DNA of 14,929 bases from an uncultured Muribaculaceae bacterium (lineage in GTDB: Bacteria; Bacteroidota; Bacteroidia; Bacteroidales; Muribaculaceae), in contig CAJUHX010000050.1 in assembly GCA_910586455.1 (NCBI GenBank), positions 1 through 14,929 on the forward strand, read 5' to 3'. Position numbers and translations under genes: made by a program. Shown here piece by piece: positions 7,410 through 14,307 of the stretch. Below the pieces are notes generated by a model that saw only the letters and a program-made list of their open reading frames with translations, was not told the origin of the DNA and ran no database searches. Position 1 is the stretch's first letter; every line of letters begins with the position of its first letter.

Positions 7410-7422
7410 AACTTAAGTAAAA
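7401..7422 (+). repeat. 11-bp exact tandem duplication across the stop codon
   Basis: CTTAAGTAAAA occurs twice in direct succession (7401-7411 and 7412-7422). The stop codon of the SGNH gene (TAA 7407-7409) lies in the first copy. The unit is not a multiple of three and probably arose by slippage. Confidence 0.9.
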
Positions 7423-7445
7423 CTTGTTCTCGCTACATAAAAAAT

Positions 7446-7495
7446 AAACCCTCCCGGAAGGCTGTAGACAAGCCATATCCGGGAGGGTTTTTATT
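7446..7495. terminator. Bidirectional terminator between convergent units
   Basis: A 13-bp stem (AAACCCTCCCGGA 7446-7458 with TCCGGGAGGGTTT 7478-7490), with an inner GGCT/AGCC pairing, is flanked by an A-rich tract on the left and a T-rich tract on the right. It can end both the SGNH transcript on the plus strand and the fur-AGCS transcript on the minus strand, whose last stop codon is only 17 nt away. Confidence 0.93.
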
Positions 7496-7506
7496 TGGGG
7501 GTGTAT

Positions 7507-8901
7507 TTACTCCGGCCAGCAGGGTGTCGAGGAGGAGATTTCAGGATTCGTAGACTTGTGGTACTGCGGGTCGAGGCCACGGCGGCGCTGCATACGGTAG
7601 TCGTCGAGGCAGTGCAGGGCGTACTTTCCCAGCGGTAATATGGCGCAGAGGTTGCAGATGGCCATAAGGCTCATGGTGATGTCGGCAAGTGACCATACCA
7701 CGCCCAGCGACGACATTCCTCCGGCAAATACAAACAGTGTTACAATCACTCGGTAGAGCGTTACCCAGCGCGGATTGCCGCTGATAAAGCGTATGTTGGT
7801 TTCGCCGTAATAGTAGTTGGCTACTATCGATGTAAATGCAAAGAACAGTATGGCCACACTCACAAACCACATGCCGGCGCCCGGAATAAAGCGGAATTCG
7901 GCGTCCAATGCCTGCTGGGTAAGGCTTATGCCTCCGACCGAGGCATCGACGTGTACGCCGCTGAGCAATATCAGCAGGGCTGTGGCGGTGCAGATGAGCA
8001 GGGTGTCGGTAAATACTCCGAGAGCCTGTACAAGGCCTTGCTTTACAGGGTGCGACACATGGGCCGTGGCAGCCACGTTGGGTGCCGAACCCTCGCCGGC
8101 CTCGTTGCTGAACAGGCCGCGGCGTATGCCCATGGCCATGGCGCCGCCCAAGGTGCCTCCGATGGCTTCGTCTACCCCGAAGGCATTTTCTACAATAAGT
8201 TTCAGTACTTGCGGCACCCGCTCTATGTTCATGCTCACAACCAGCAGTGCCACAAGTATATACGCTACGGCCATTATTGGCACCGCCCACTGGCTGAAAC
8301 GCGCTATTGATTTCAGTCCGCCCCATATCACCCAGCCGGAAAGCAGGCTTATGGTGGTGGCAGTAAGCCACACCGGAATGTTGCACGACGAGTTGAATGC
8401 CTCGGCTATGGTGTTGCTTTGCACCGAGTTATAGGCAAAGCCGAATGTTACAGATATCAGCACGGCGAAAAGTACCGCCCAGCGGCGCGATTTCAGCCCG
8501 TGGAGTATGTAGTAGGCCGGGCCGCCGCGGAAGCCCCCGTGGCCGTCCGGTACTTTGTAAAGCTGCGCCAGAGTTGATTCCACAAATGCTGATGCAGCGC
8601 CGAGCAGGGCCATCACCCACATCCAGAACACAGCTCCGGGGCCTCCGATAATTATGGCGGTGGCCACGCCGGCCAGATTGCCGGTGCCAACGCGGCTGGC
8701 TATGGATACTGCGAATGCCTGAAACGAACTTATGCCGCTGTGGTTGCCGCGCGCTATAAGCTGGCGGCACATGTCGCCGAAAAGGGTGAACTGCACGCCG
8801 CGGAAACGCACTGTAAACCATATTGCCGCCGAAACCAGCAGTGGCAGCAGCAACCAGTCGCTCAGGCTGTTGCCTATAACATTAAGGATATGCTCAATCA
8901 T
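7507..8901 (-). CDS. AGCS family sodium:amino-acid (alanine/glycine) symporter
   Basis: A 464-residue integral inner-membrane protein of the alanine-or-glycine:cation symporter family, importing a small neutral amino acid with sodium. Family blocks: VGTGNLAGVATAI (71-83), GGPAYYI (126-132, usually GGPMYY) and GLFSNEAGEGSAPN (262-275). About ten hydrophobic segments are spread through it, e.g. 16-30, 89-107, 142-158, 205-223 and 345-360. Length is normal. Its ATG overlaps the 3' end of the Fur-family gene within ATGATTGA (8-nt overlap), so translation is coupled and both genes share one promoter. The amino acid carried cannot be read from the sequence. The transcript ends at the shared terminator at 7446-7495. 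Confidence 0.93.
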   Translation of the reverse strand: MIEHILNVIGNSLSDWLLLPLLVSAAIWFTVRFRGVQFTLFGDMCRQLIARGNHSGISSFQAFAVSIASRVGTGNLAGVATAIIIGGPGAVFWMWVMALLGAASAFVESTLAQLYKVPDGHGGFRGGPAYYILHGLKSRRWAVLFAVLISVTFGFAYNSVQSNTIAEAFNSSCNIPVWLTATTISLLSGWVIWGGLKSIARFSQWAVPIMAVAYILVALLVVSMNIERVPQVLKLIVENAFGVDEAIGGTLGGAMAMGIRRGLFSNEAGEGSAPNVAATAHVSHPVKQGLVQALGVFTDTLLICTATALLILLSGVHVDASVGGISLTQQALDAEFRFIPGAGMWFVSVAILFFAFTSIVANYYYGETNIRFISGNPRWVTLYRVIVTLFVFAGGMSSLGVVWSLADITMSLMAICNLCAILPLGKYALHCLDDYRMQRRRGLDPQYHKSTNPEISSSTPCWPE

Positions 8902-9319
8902 GGTTCCTGAGGCTTTGACATTCGGGGCAAAGGCCTGTGGCTATGATGCTTACCGACCGGGCATTGAACCCTTCGGGTAAATCGAGTTGGGGCATGGGGG
9001 TGTCTTCGAGGCAGAAATGTTGCTGGCAATTGGAGCAGTAGAAATGCGGATGCATGTCGTCGATGCTGCAGTGGTCATGGCCGCTGCAGGCCTCGTAGCG
9101 GGTCACACCGTCCATGCCGTTGATGGCATGCACTACTTGGTGTGACACAAATAAGTTGAGTACGCGGAAGATACTCGATTTGTCGAGTGTGCCGAGTTCA
9201 CATTCAAGTTCGCCCAGCGATAGCGGGCCGTGTGCCTGGCGCAGTTGCCGCAGTACAAGTATGCGGTTGGGGGTTTCCTTTATCCCGCGGCTTTTCAGTG
9301 TGGAGATTTCGTTTGACAT
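8894..9319 (-). CDS. Fur family metal-responsive transcriptional regulator
   Basis: A 141-residue DNA-binding repressor of the Fur/Zur/PerR superfamily. The N-terminal winged helix spans about 12-75, with DKSSIFRVLNLF (46-57) as the recognition-helix region. The C-terminal dimerisation half has two CxxC pairs, Cys95/Cys98 and Cys131/Cys134, which form the structural zinc site, and a His/Asp-rich stretch HDHCSIDDMHPHFYC (81-95) likely to hold the sensing site. Cys103 is an additional cysteine. Which metal or signal it senses cannot be decided; the sequence recalls the Zur-like group in Bacteroidales. It is the first gene of a two-gene unit with the AGCS symporter and diverges from the hydrolase gene at 9392, leaving 72 bp between start codons, a natural place for autoregulation. 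Confidence 0.92.
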   Translation of the reverse strand: MSNEISTLKSRGIKETPNRILVLRQLRQAHGPLSLGELECELGTLDKSSIFRVLNLFVSHQVVHAINGMDGVTRYEACSGHDHCSIDDMHPHFYCSNCQQHFCLEDTPMPQLDLPEGFNARSVSIIATGLCPECQSLRNHD

Positions 9320-9337
9320 AATTGTGGTTTAGCATTA

Positions 9338-9345
9338 CAAAGTTA
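9338..9345 (-). promoter_or_regulatory. -7 box for the fur-AGCS unit
   Basis: On the minus strand TAACTTTG (9345-9338) is an exact -7 box, 18 nt upstream of ATG 9319, so the leader would be about 12-14 nt. The -33 position holds TGG instead of TTG, suggesting a weak or regulated promoter. Confidence 0.65.
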
Positions 9346-9354
9346 CGGATTATA

Positions 9355-9386
9355 TTTGTGAAATTGCCATAAATTATATAAATTTG
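9355..9386 (+). promoter_or_regulatory. Promoter of the alpha/beta hydrolase gene
   Basis: TTTG (9355-9358), a 20-base spacer and TAAATTTG (9379-9386) match the consensus exactly. Only five bases separate the -7 box from ATG 9392, so the transcript would start at or very near the start codon. A second TAnnTTTG (TATATTTG, 9351-9358) overlaps the -33 box and would give a leader of about 28 nt, but it has no good -33 element of its own. Confidence 0.65.
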
Positions 9387-9390
9387 CCAT
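9361..9390. repeat. Direct repeat with 20-bp period in the divergent promoter region
   Basis: AAATTGCCAT (9361-9370) and AATTTGCCAT (9381-9390) differ at one position and are exactly 20 bp apart, about two helix turns. Between and overlapping them is the interrupted palindrome AAATT-ATATA-AATTT (9371-9385). They overlap the hydrolase promoter and are close to the fur -7 box, so they are candidate operator sites. Confidence 0.55.
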
Positions 9391-9391
9391 T

Positions 9392-10408
9392 ATGAAATTT
9401 AATAGATATATTGCTTGGGCATTGCTGGCCGCAGGCATGCAGAGCATGGCGTACGGATTCGAGGCTCGCGACCTTAAAGTATATAACAGCGCAGACCGAG
9501 TTTTGCTCGGCGGCACGTTGACCATGCCTTCCGGAAAATCGCCCAAAGCCGCACTGGTGCTTGCCACCGGCAGCGGCTCGCAGAACCGCGACGAGGAGGT
9601 GATGGGGCATCGGCCTTTCAAGGTAATTGCCGAATATCTGTCGGACAACGGATATGCGGTGCTGCGCCTCGACGACCGCGGGGTGGGGGAAAGCACCGGC
9701 GACCCGGCGAAGTCGACCTCCGACGACTATGCCGCCGACCTTGGCGCAGCCATTTCGACCCTTGACTCGCTGTTGGGACATGAACTGCCCAAGGGCGTAC
9801 TCGGCCACTCCGAGGGTGGCTCTGTGGCCGTGAAAATGGCAAACCGCAATCCGGAATGCCGTTTCATAGTTACCATGGGTTGCCCGGCGTGGGCAGGCGA
9901 CTCTATAATAATGTCGCAGGCCCGAGCCATGGCGACTGCAATGATCGGACGCTGGGACGGCGAGGCACGCCAGCGGCGTCTGATGGATATTGTAAAGTCG
10001 GATATATCCGACGCTCTGGTGGCATCGGCACTCTACATGGAGCTGGCGGCCGACCTGGGCGAGAACGCCGCAATGCCACAGGTGCAGCAGCAGCTTTCAG
10101 AGGCGGTGGCGGTGATGTCGGCACCGTCGTACCGCAGCATAGTGAAGTACGATCCCGCCGATGATATACGTCGCGTGGATGTGCCGTGGCTGGCTCTGAA
10201 CGGCGAGAAGGACATGCAGGTCCTGCCCGGTAATATCTCTACCATAAAAGAACTCAATCCGGCTGCCGACGCACGGGTAATTGCGGGGCACAACCATCTG
10301 ATGCAGCACTGCAATACGGGCATGGTGCAAGAGTACCGGAGCATAACAGAGGATATATCGGACGACGTGCTGCGCATGATTCTTGACTGGCTCGACGCTA
10401 TGTATTGA
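9392..10408 (+). CDS. Exported alpha/beta hydrolase
   Basis: A 338-residue serine hydrolase, probably an esterase, of unknown substrate. A signal peptide covers residues 1-22 (hydrophobic YIAWALLAAGM, cleavage after AYG), placing it in the periplasm. The oxyanion/N-terminal signature GSGSQNRDEE is at 60-69, LDDRGVGEST follows about 30 residues later, and the nucleophile elbow GHSEGG holds Ser140. The remaining triad residues fit Asp274 (GEKDMQV) and His302 (GHNHLMQ). This arrangement matches the bacterial exported hydrolase group often annotated as 'alpha/beta hydrolase' or 'EstA-like'. A cap-like helical insert lies between about 175 and 245. It diverges from the Fur-family regulator and is followed after 56 nt by the AI-2E family gene, possibly on the same transcript because I see no terminator between them. 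Confidence 0.9.
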   Translation: MKFNRYIAWALLAAGMQSMAYGFEARDLKVYNSADRVLLGGTLTMPSGKSPKAALVLATGSGSQNRDEEVMGHRPFKVIAEYLSDNGYAVLRLDDRGVGESTGDPAKSTSDDYAADLGAAISTLDSLLGHELPKGVLGHSEGGSVAVKMANRNPECRFIVTMGCPAWAGDSIIMSQARAMATAMIGRWDGEARQRRLMDIVKSDISDALVASALYMELAADLGENAAMPQVQQQLSEAVAVMSAPSYRSIVKYDPADDIRRVDVPWLALNGEKDMQVLPGNISTIKELNPAADARVIAGHNHLMQHCNTGMVQEYRSITEDISDDVLRMILDWLDAMY

Positions 10409-10464
10409 ACATTTTGGCTTTTTGCGGATTATAACTACAAGAAACCTTTTTCATCCGCAAGTTT

Positions 10465-11532
10465 ATGTCATACTCCCGACCAATAACTTTCGACCGCGTA
10501 ATTCGTGTGCTTGGCGCATTGGCGGTAATAGCCGTGCTTGTATGGCTTGTGAACGAGCTGAAGGACGTATTGCTGCCGTTTGGTCTGGCGTGTCTGATTT
10601 CATATCTGCTCGAACCTCTGGTGGAATGGCAGCAACGAGTGCTTAAACTTAAACGCCGGGGCTTGCCCGTGCTGCTGACGCTGATAGAAGCAACTCTGGC
10701 GCTCGGGGTGCTGGCTTACTTTTTCATACCGTCGGCGCTGAACGAAATCGATCAGGTCGATGTGCTGATCAAGGCTTCGGCCGATAAGGGGCACCAGTCG
10801 TCGCTGCTGCCTCCCGAGCTGCAGGAATATCTGCGCAACACCCTCCGCTCCGAGAACCTTACCCAGATTCTTGCCGGAAGCCGTCTGGAAACCATTCTCA
10901 ACAAAGGTACCACCGTATTGACAGCCACGGTTGATTTTCTGATGCACACCCTCGAGTGGCTTCTGACCTTTATCTATGTGATATTCATAATGCTCGACTA
11001 CAAACGCATTATGCGAGGTTTCAAGGCTATGGTTCCACCGGCTTACCGCCGTACCGTCTATAAGGTGGGCGACGACATAGCCCGCAACATGAATATCTAC
11101 TTTCGTTCGCAGGCCGTTATAGCTGCCTGCGCCGCGGTGTTCTATTGCATAGGATTTTCGATTGTAGGCTTGCCGATGGCCATAATCATGGGCATAGTAG
11201 TGGGCGTGCTGTACATGATACCTTACTTTCAGTATGTAACTCTCATACCTGTGGCCTTGCTCTGCTACATCAGCTCGCTTACCGGCGAGGCAGGTTTCTG
11301 GACCGAACTTGGCAAATGTGCTCTGGTATACGTAATCAGTCAATGTATTTGCGACTACGTGCTTACCCCCAAGATAATGGGCAAAAGCCTGGGGTTGAAT
11401 CCGGCCATCATTCTGCTGTCGCTGTCGGTATGGGGCTCGCTGATGGGGCTGGTAGGCATGATTATAGCCTTGCCGCTGACTGCGCTGATGATTGCTTACT
11501 ACAACGAATATGTAATAAAGCGGGGCCACTGA
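10465..11532 (+). CDS. AI-2E/PerM family membrane protein
   Basis: A 355-residue polytopic inner-membrane protein of the AI-2E transporter (UPF0118/PerM/TqsA) family. Hydrophobic segments lie near 12-30, 33-52, 66-90, 153-177, a pair at 215-250, 254-270, 284-300 and 312-346. A soluble stretch (about 92-150) follows the third segment, as is usual, and the family block LTPKIMGKSLGLNP is at 300-313. Characterised members export AI-2 or act in sodium/proton exchange or permease roles, so the true substrate is open. ATG 10465 is the first in-frame start that keeps the normal N-terminus. The 56-nt gap before it contains an 8-bp inverted repeat (TTGCGGAT 10422-10429, ATCCGCAA 10453-10460) and no convincing promoter, so co-transcription with the hydrolase is likely. 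Confidence 0.9.
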   Translation: MSYSRPITFDRVIRVLGALAVIAVLVWLVNELKDVLLPFGLACLISYLLEPLVEWQQRVLKLKRRGLPVLLTLIEATLALGVLAYFFIPSALNEIDQVDVLIKASADKGHQSSLLPPELQEYLRNTLRSENLTQILAGSRLETILNKGTTVLTATVDFLMHTLEWLLTFIYVIFIMLDYKRIMRGFKAMVPPAYRRTVYKVGDDIARNMNIYFRSQAVIAACAAVFYCIGFSIVGLPMAIIMGIVVGVLYMIPYFQYVTLIPVALLCYISSLTGEAGFWTELGKCALVYVISQCICDYVLTPKIMGKSLGLNPAIILLSLSVWGSLMGLVGMIIALPLTALMIAYYNEYVIKRGH

Positions 11533-11563
11533 TAAAAGATGTGAAAAATATTTGCGGAAAAGC

Positions 11564-11594
11564 TTCGTCGATTCAATAAAAATTCGTAACTTTG
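11564..11594 (+). promoter_or_regulatory. Promoter of the thrS-infC-rpmI-rplT cluster
   Basis: TAACTTTG (11587-11594) is an exact -7 box. The -33 position has TTCG (11564-11567) with a 19-base spacer, one mismatch from TTTG. Transcription from about 11600 gives a 5' leader of nearly 60 nt before thrS, longer than the other leaders in this window. Confidence 0.7.
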
Positions 11595-11607
11595 CGCGAA
11601 AGTTTGT

Positions 11608-11637
11608 GCCGACAGGACATTTGTACGCTCTGTTGGC
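11608..11637 (+). promoter_or_regulatory. Hairpin in the thrS leader, possible ThrRS operator
   Basis: GCCGACAG (11608-11615) pairs with CTGTTGGC (11630-11637) over 8 bp, one of them G-U, around a 14-nt loop. The loop contains TTTGTAC (11620-11626), which resembles a tRNA-Thr(UGU) anticodon loop (U33, anticodon UGU, A37). It ends 20 nt before the start codon, close enough to affect ribosome binding. The stem is seen; the regulatory role is inference from the E. coli thrS operator. Confidence 0.45.
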
Positions 11638-11657
11638 TCATATTTAATGTTTTAGAA

Positions 11658-13595
11658 ATGATTAATATCACTTTTCCCGACAATAGCGTAAAGCAATTCG
11701 AGTCCGGCGTGACTCCGCTCGACATAGCCAGAAGTATCAGTCCGCGCCTGGCGCAGGATGTACTTGCCGCATCGGTCAACGACTGCGAGTGGGACCTCAG
11801 TCGCCCTATTGTCGAAGATGCGTGCCTTAAACTTTTCAAGTGGGAAGACCGCGAAGGCAAGCACGCATTCTGGCACAGTAGCGCCCACCTGCTTGCCGAG
11901 GCTCTGCAGGAACTTTACCCGGGTGTGAAGTTCGGTATCGGTCCGGCAATCGAAAATGGTTTCTATTACGACATCGACCCCGGTGACCACAAGCTTACTG
12001 ATGCAGATTTTGCCAAAATCGAGCAGAAAATGCTTGAGCTCGCCCGCAAAAAGGAGGATATTGTACGTGCCGACATCAGCAAAGCCGATGCTCTGAAACT
12101 CTTTGGCGAACGTGGCGAAACCTATAAATGTGAACTCATAGCCGACCTCGAAGACGGTAATATCACTACATATACTCAGGGTGCCTTTACCGACCTCTGT
12201 CGCGGCCCTCACATCCCCAACACAGCCCCCATCAAGGCCGTGAAGGTGACATCGCTTGCCGGCGCATACTGGCGCGGCGACGAAAAACGTCCGCAACTCA
12301 CTCGTGTGTATGGTATCAGCTTCCCAAAGAAATCGATGCTCGACGAGTATCTGGTGCTGCTTGAAGAAGCCAAGAAGCGCGACCACCGCAAGCTGGGCAA
12401 AGAAATGGAACTCTTTGCTTTCTCGCAGAATGTAGGCGCCGGTCTGCCTCTGTGGTTGCCGAAGGGTGCCGCCCTGCGCGACCGTCTGGAGCAGTTCCTG
12501 CGCAAAATTCAGAAGCAGTATGGCTACCAGCAGGTGATTACTCCGCACATCGGCAATAAGAATCTGTATGTGACCTCGGGTCACTACGCAAAATACGGCA
12601 AGGACTCATTCCAGCCCATCCATACTCCGGAAGAAGGCGAAGAGTATCTGCTCAAACCCATGAACTGTCCGCATCACTGCGAGATATTCCGTGCCTTCCC
12701 GCGCAGCTACCGCGAACTGCCCCTGCGTCTGGCCGAGTTCGGTACCGTGTATCGCTACGAACAGAGTGGCGAGCTTCACGGACTGACCCGCGTGCGCGGT
12801 TTTACACAGGACGATGCTCACATATATTGCTCGCCCGACCAGATTAAGGATGAATTCCTTAAGGTAATGGATATTATATTCTATATATTCAAAGCCTTGA
12901 AATTCGAAAACTTTGAAGCACAGATTTCGCTGCGCGACCCCAATAACAAGGAAAAATATATTGGTAGCGACGAAAACTGGCATCTGGCCGAACAGGCAAT
13001 CATCGAGGCTTGCGCCGAAAAGGGCCTTAACGCCCGCACCGAATTGGGCGAGGCCGCATTCTATGGCCCCAAGCTCGACTTTATGGTCAAAGATGCTATT
13101 GGCCGCCGCTGGCAGCTGGGTACAATTCAAGTAGACTACAACCTGCCTGAACGCTTCCAGCTTGAATACACCGGCGCCGATAACCAGAAACACCGCCCGG
13201 TGATGATACACCGTGCCCCGTTCGGCTCGATGGAACGCTTCGTGGCCGTGCTGCTTGAACACACCGCCGGACGCTTCCCGCTGTGGCTCGCGCCGGACCA
13301 GGCCGTGATTCTGCCCATCAGCGAAAAGTTCAACGACTACGCCTACGAGGTAGCCAAAGAACTCGCTAAGCAGGATATTCGCGTGACCGTTGACGATCGT
13401 AACGAGAAAATCGGCCGCAAAATACGCGACAATGAGCTCAAACGCATACCCTATCTGCTCGTTGTTGGCGAAAAAGAGGCACAAAATGGCGAAGTTTCCG
13501 TAAGAAAACAGGGCGAAGGCGACCAAGGTTCGATGAAAATTGCTAACTTTGCAGAAAATCTCACCAGCGAAGTCAACCAACAAATCAACCAATAA
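11658..13595 (+). CDS. thrS: Threonine--tRNA ligase
   Basis: A 645-residue class II aminoacyl-tRNA synthetase that charges tRNA-Thr. Order: TGS domain (about 1-62), the N2 editing domain that removes misloaded serine (HSSAH with His73 and His77; DLCRGPH with Cys181 and His185), the catalytic domain and the C-terminal anticodon-binding domain (about 545-645). The catalytic zinc ligands are Cys337 (MNCPHH), His388 (DDAHIYC) and His518 (IHRAPFGSMERF); motif 2 is TRVRGFTQDD and motif 3 GSMERFVAVLLEHTAG. All key residues are intact. I start at ATG 11658 (MINITFPDN, the TGS strand). The frame stays open upstream to a TTG at 11592, but that lies inside the promoter's -7 box. infC follows after 7 nt, so they form an operon. 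Confidence 0.98.
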   Translation: MINITFPDNSVKQFESGVTPLDIARSISPRLAQDVLAASVNDCEWDLSRPIVEDACLKLFKWEDREGKHAFWHSSAHLLAEALQELYPGVKFGIGPAIENGFYYDIDPGDHKLTDADFAKIEQKMLELARKKEDIVRADISKADALKLFGERGETYKCELIADLEDGNITTYTQGAFTDLCRGPHIPNTAPIKAVKVTSLAGAYWRGDEKRPQLTRVYGISFPKKSMLDEYLVLLEEAKKRDHRKLGKEMELFAFSQNVGAGLPLWLPKGAALRDRLEQFLRKIQKQYGYQQVITPHIGNKNLYVTSGHYAKYGKDSFQPIHTPEEGEEYLLKPMNCPHHCEIFRAFPRSYRELPLRLAEFGTVYRYEQSGELHGLTRVRGFTQDDAHIYCSPDQIKDEFLKVMDIIFYIFKALKFENFEAQISLRDPNNKEKYIGSDENWHLAEQAIIEACAEKGLNARTELGEAAFYGPKLDFMVKDAIGRRWQLGTIQVDYNLPERFQLEYTGADNQKHRPVMIHRAPFGSMERFVAVLLEHTAGRFPLWLAPDQAVILPISEKFNDYAYEVAKELAKQDIRVTVDDRNEKIGRKIRDNELKRIPYLLVVGEKEAQNGEVSVRKQGEGDQGSMKIANFAENLTSEVNQQINQ

Positions 13596-13602
13596 ACACT
13601 GA

Positions 13603-14205
13603 ATGGAGAAAAAACCCTTTAATCCCGCCTATCGGCCACCACGGCCACAGGGCAACAATGGCCCCCGTCAGCCTCAGCGACGCAACGACCGCAACAACAA
13701 TGCGCCAAACGCCATAAACGAACATATACGCGCTCGCGAAGTACGTATGGTAGGCGACAACGTAACCCCGGGTATATACACCATTCAGGAGGCTCGCCGT
13801 ATTGCCGAGGAACTCGAACTCGATTTGGTGGAGATTTCTCCCACCGCCGACCCACCGGTGTGCAAGGTACTCGACTATCAGAAGTACCTGTACCAGCAGA
13901 AGAAAAAAGCCAAGGAAATCAAAGCCAAGGCAACTAAAGTAGTAGTGAAAGAAATTCGTTTCGGCCCTCAGACCGACGACCACGACTACAACTTCAAGCT
14001 CAAGCACGCCGTCGGATTCCTGCAGGAAGGCGCCAAGGTGAAAGCCTATGTGTTTTTCAAGGGCAGATCTATTCTGTTCAAAGAGCAGGGCGAAGTTCTG
14101 CTGCTGCGTTTTGCAAACGACCTCGAAGATTACGGTAAGGTCGAGCAGATGCCCGTGCTGGAAGGAAAGCGCATGATTATAATGCTCTCGCCTAAAAAGA
14201 AATGA
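13603..14205 (+). CDS. infC: Translation initiation factor IF-3
   Basis: A 200-residue initiation factor that binds the 30S subunit, blocks early 50S joining and checks the start codon and initiator tRNA. The N-domain begins at INEHIRAREVRMVG (38-51) and continues with ELDLVEISPTADPPVCKVLDY. A lysine-rich linker helix (about 94-109) leads to the C-domain with VKEIRFGPQTDDHDYNFKL, AYVFFKGRS and LEGKRMIIMLSPKKK. Residues 1-37 are an extension rich in Pro, Asn, Arg and Gln, absent from the short IF3 forms I know from Bacteroides. The start is a plain ATG 7 nt after thrS, not the AUU used for autoregulation in enterobacteria. It belongs to the conserved cluster with thrS upstream and rpmI-rplT downstream. 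Confidence 0.97.
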   Translation: MEKKPFNPAYRPPRPQGNNGPRQPQRRNDRNNNAPNAINEHIRAREVRMVGDNVTPGIYTIQEARRIAEELELDLVEISPTADPPVCKVLDYQKYLYQQKKKAKEIKAKATKVVVKEIRFGPQTDDHDYNFKLKHAVGFLQEGAKVKAYVFFKGRSILFKEQGEVLLLRFANDLEDYGKVEQMPVLEGKRMIIMLSPKKK

Positions 14206-14307
14206 CATAACGCCGCTGTTACGTGTGACGACGGCATAATCAGCAAACGACCTGTGCCACGTGTGGCATGGTTCAATATACGAATTAATAAATCAAAGTA
14301 CAAAACA
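14206..14307 (+). promoter_or_regulatory. infC-rpmI spacer with hairpins, possible L20 control region
   Basis: This 102-nt spacer contains the hairpin TGCCA-CGTG-TGGCA (14255-14268), extendable by G-U and C-G pairs, and a weaker GCCG/CGGC pairing near 14217-14235. No -7/-33 pair is evident, so it is probably transcribed through from thrS. L20 represses its own operon by binding leader RNA in E. coli and B. subtilis; a similar site here is inference. Confidence 0.35.

Noticed and set aside
10421..10451. Possible promoter for the AI-2E family gene
   Set aside because: A TTTG is present, but the downstream box (AACCTTTT) lacks the T and final G of TAnnTTTG and the spacing is 18.
10600..11529. 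Long minus-strand open frame inside the AI-2E family gene
   Set aside because: It is His/Gln/Tyr-rich shadow translation of a membrane protein gene, with no start or promoter support.
11648..11656. Two-codon mini-ORF ATG-TTT-TAG just before thrS
   Set aside because: It is too short and has no threonine codons, so it does not support a leader-peptide attenuator.
11592..11657. Upstream TTG start extending thrS by 22 codons
   Set aside because: The TTG lies within the -7 box TAACTTTG, before any likely transcript start, and the added residues are not ThrRS-like.
12606..13592. Long minus-strand open frame inside thrS
   Set aside because: It is opposite conserved ThrRS motifs and is explained by codon bias of the real gene.
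14254..14307. Upstream in-frame start for rpmI
   Set aside because: L35 begins with MPKIKTNSGAKKRF; the extra 18 residues do not belong to the family and cover the spacer hairpin.
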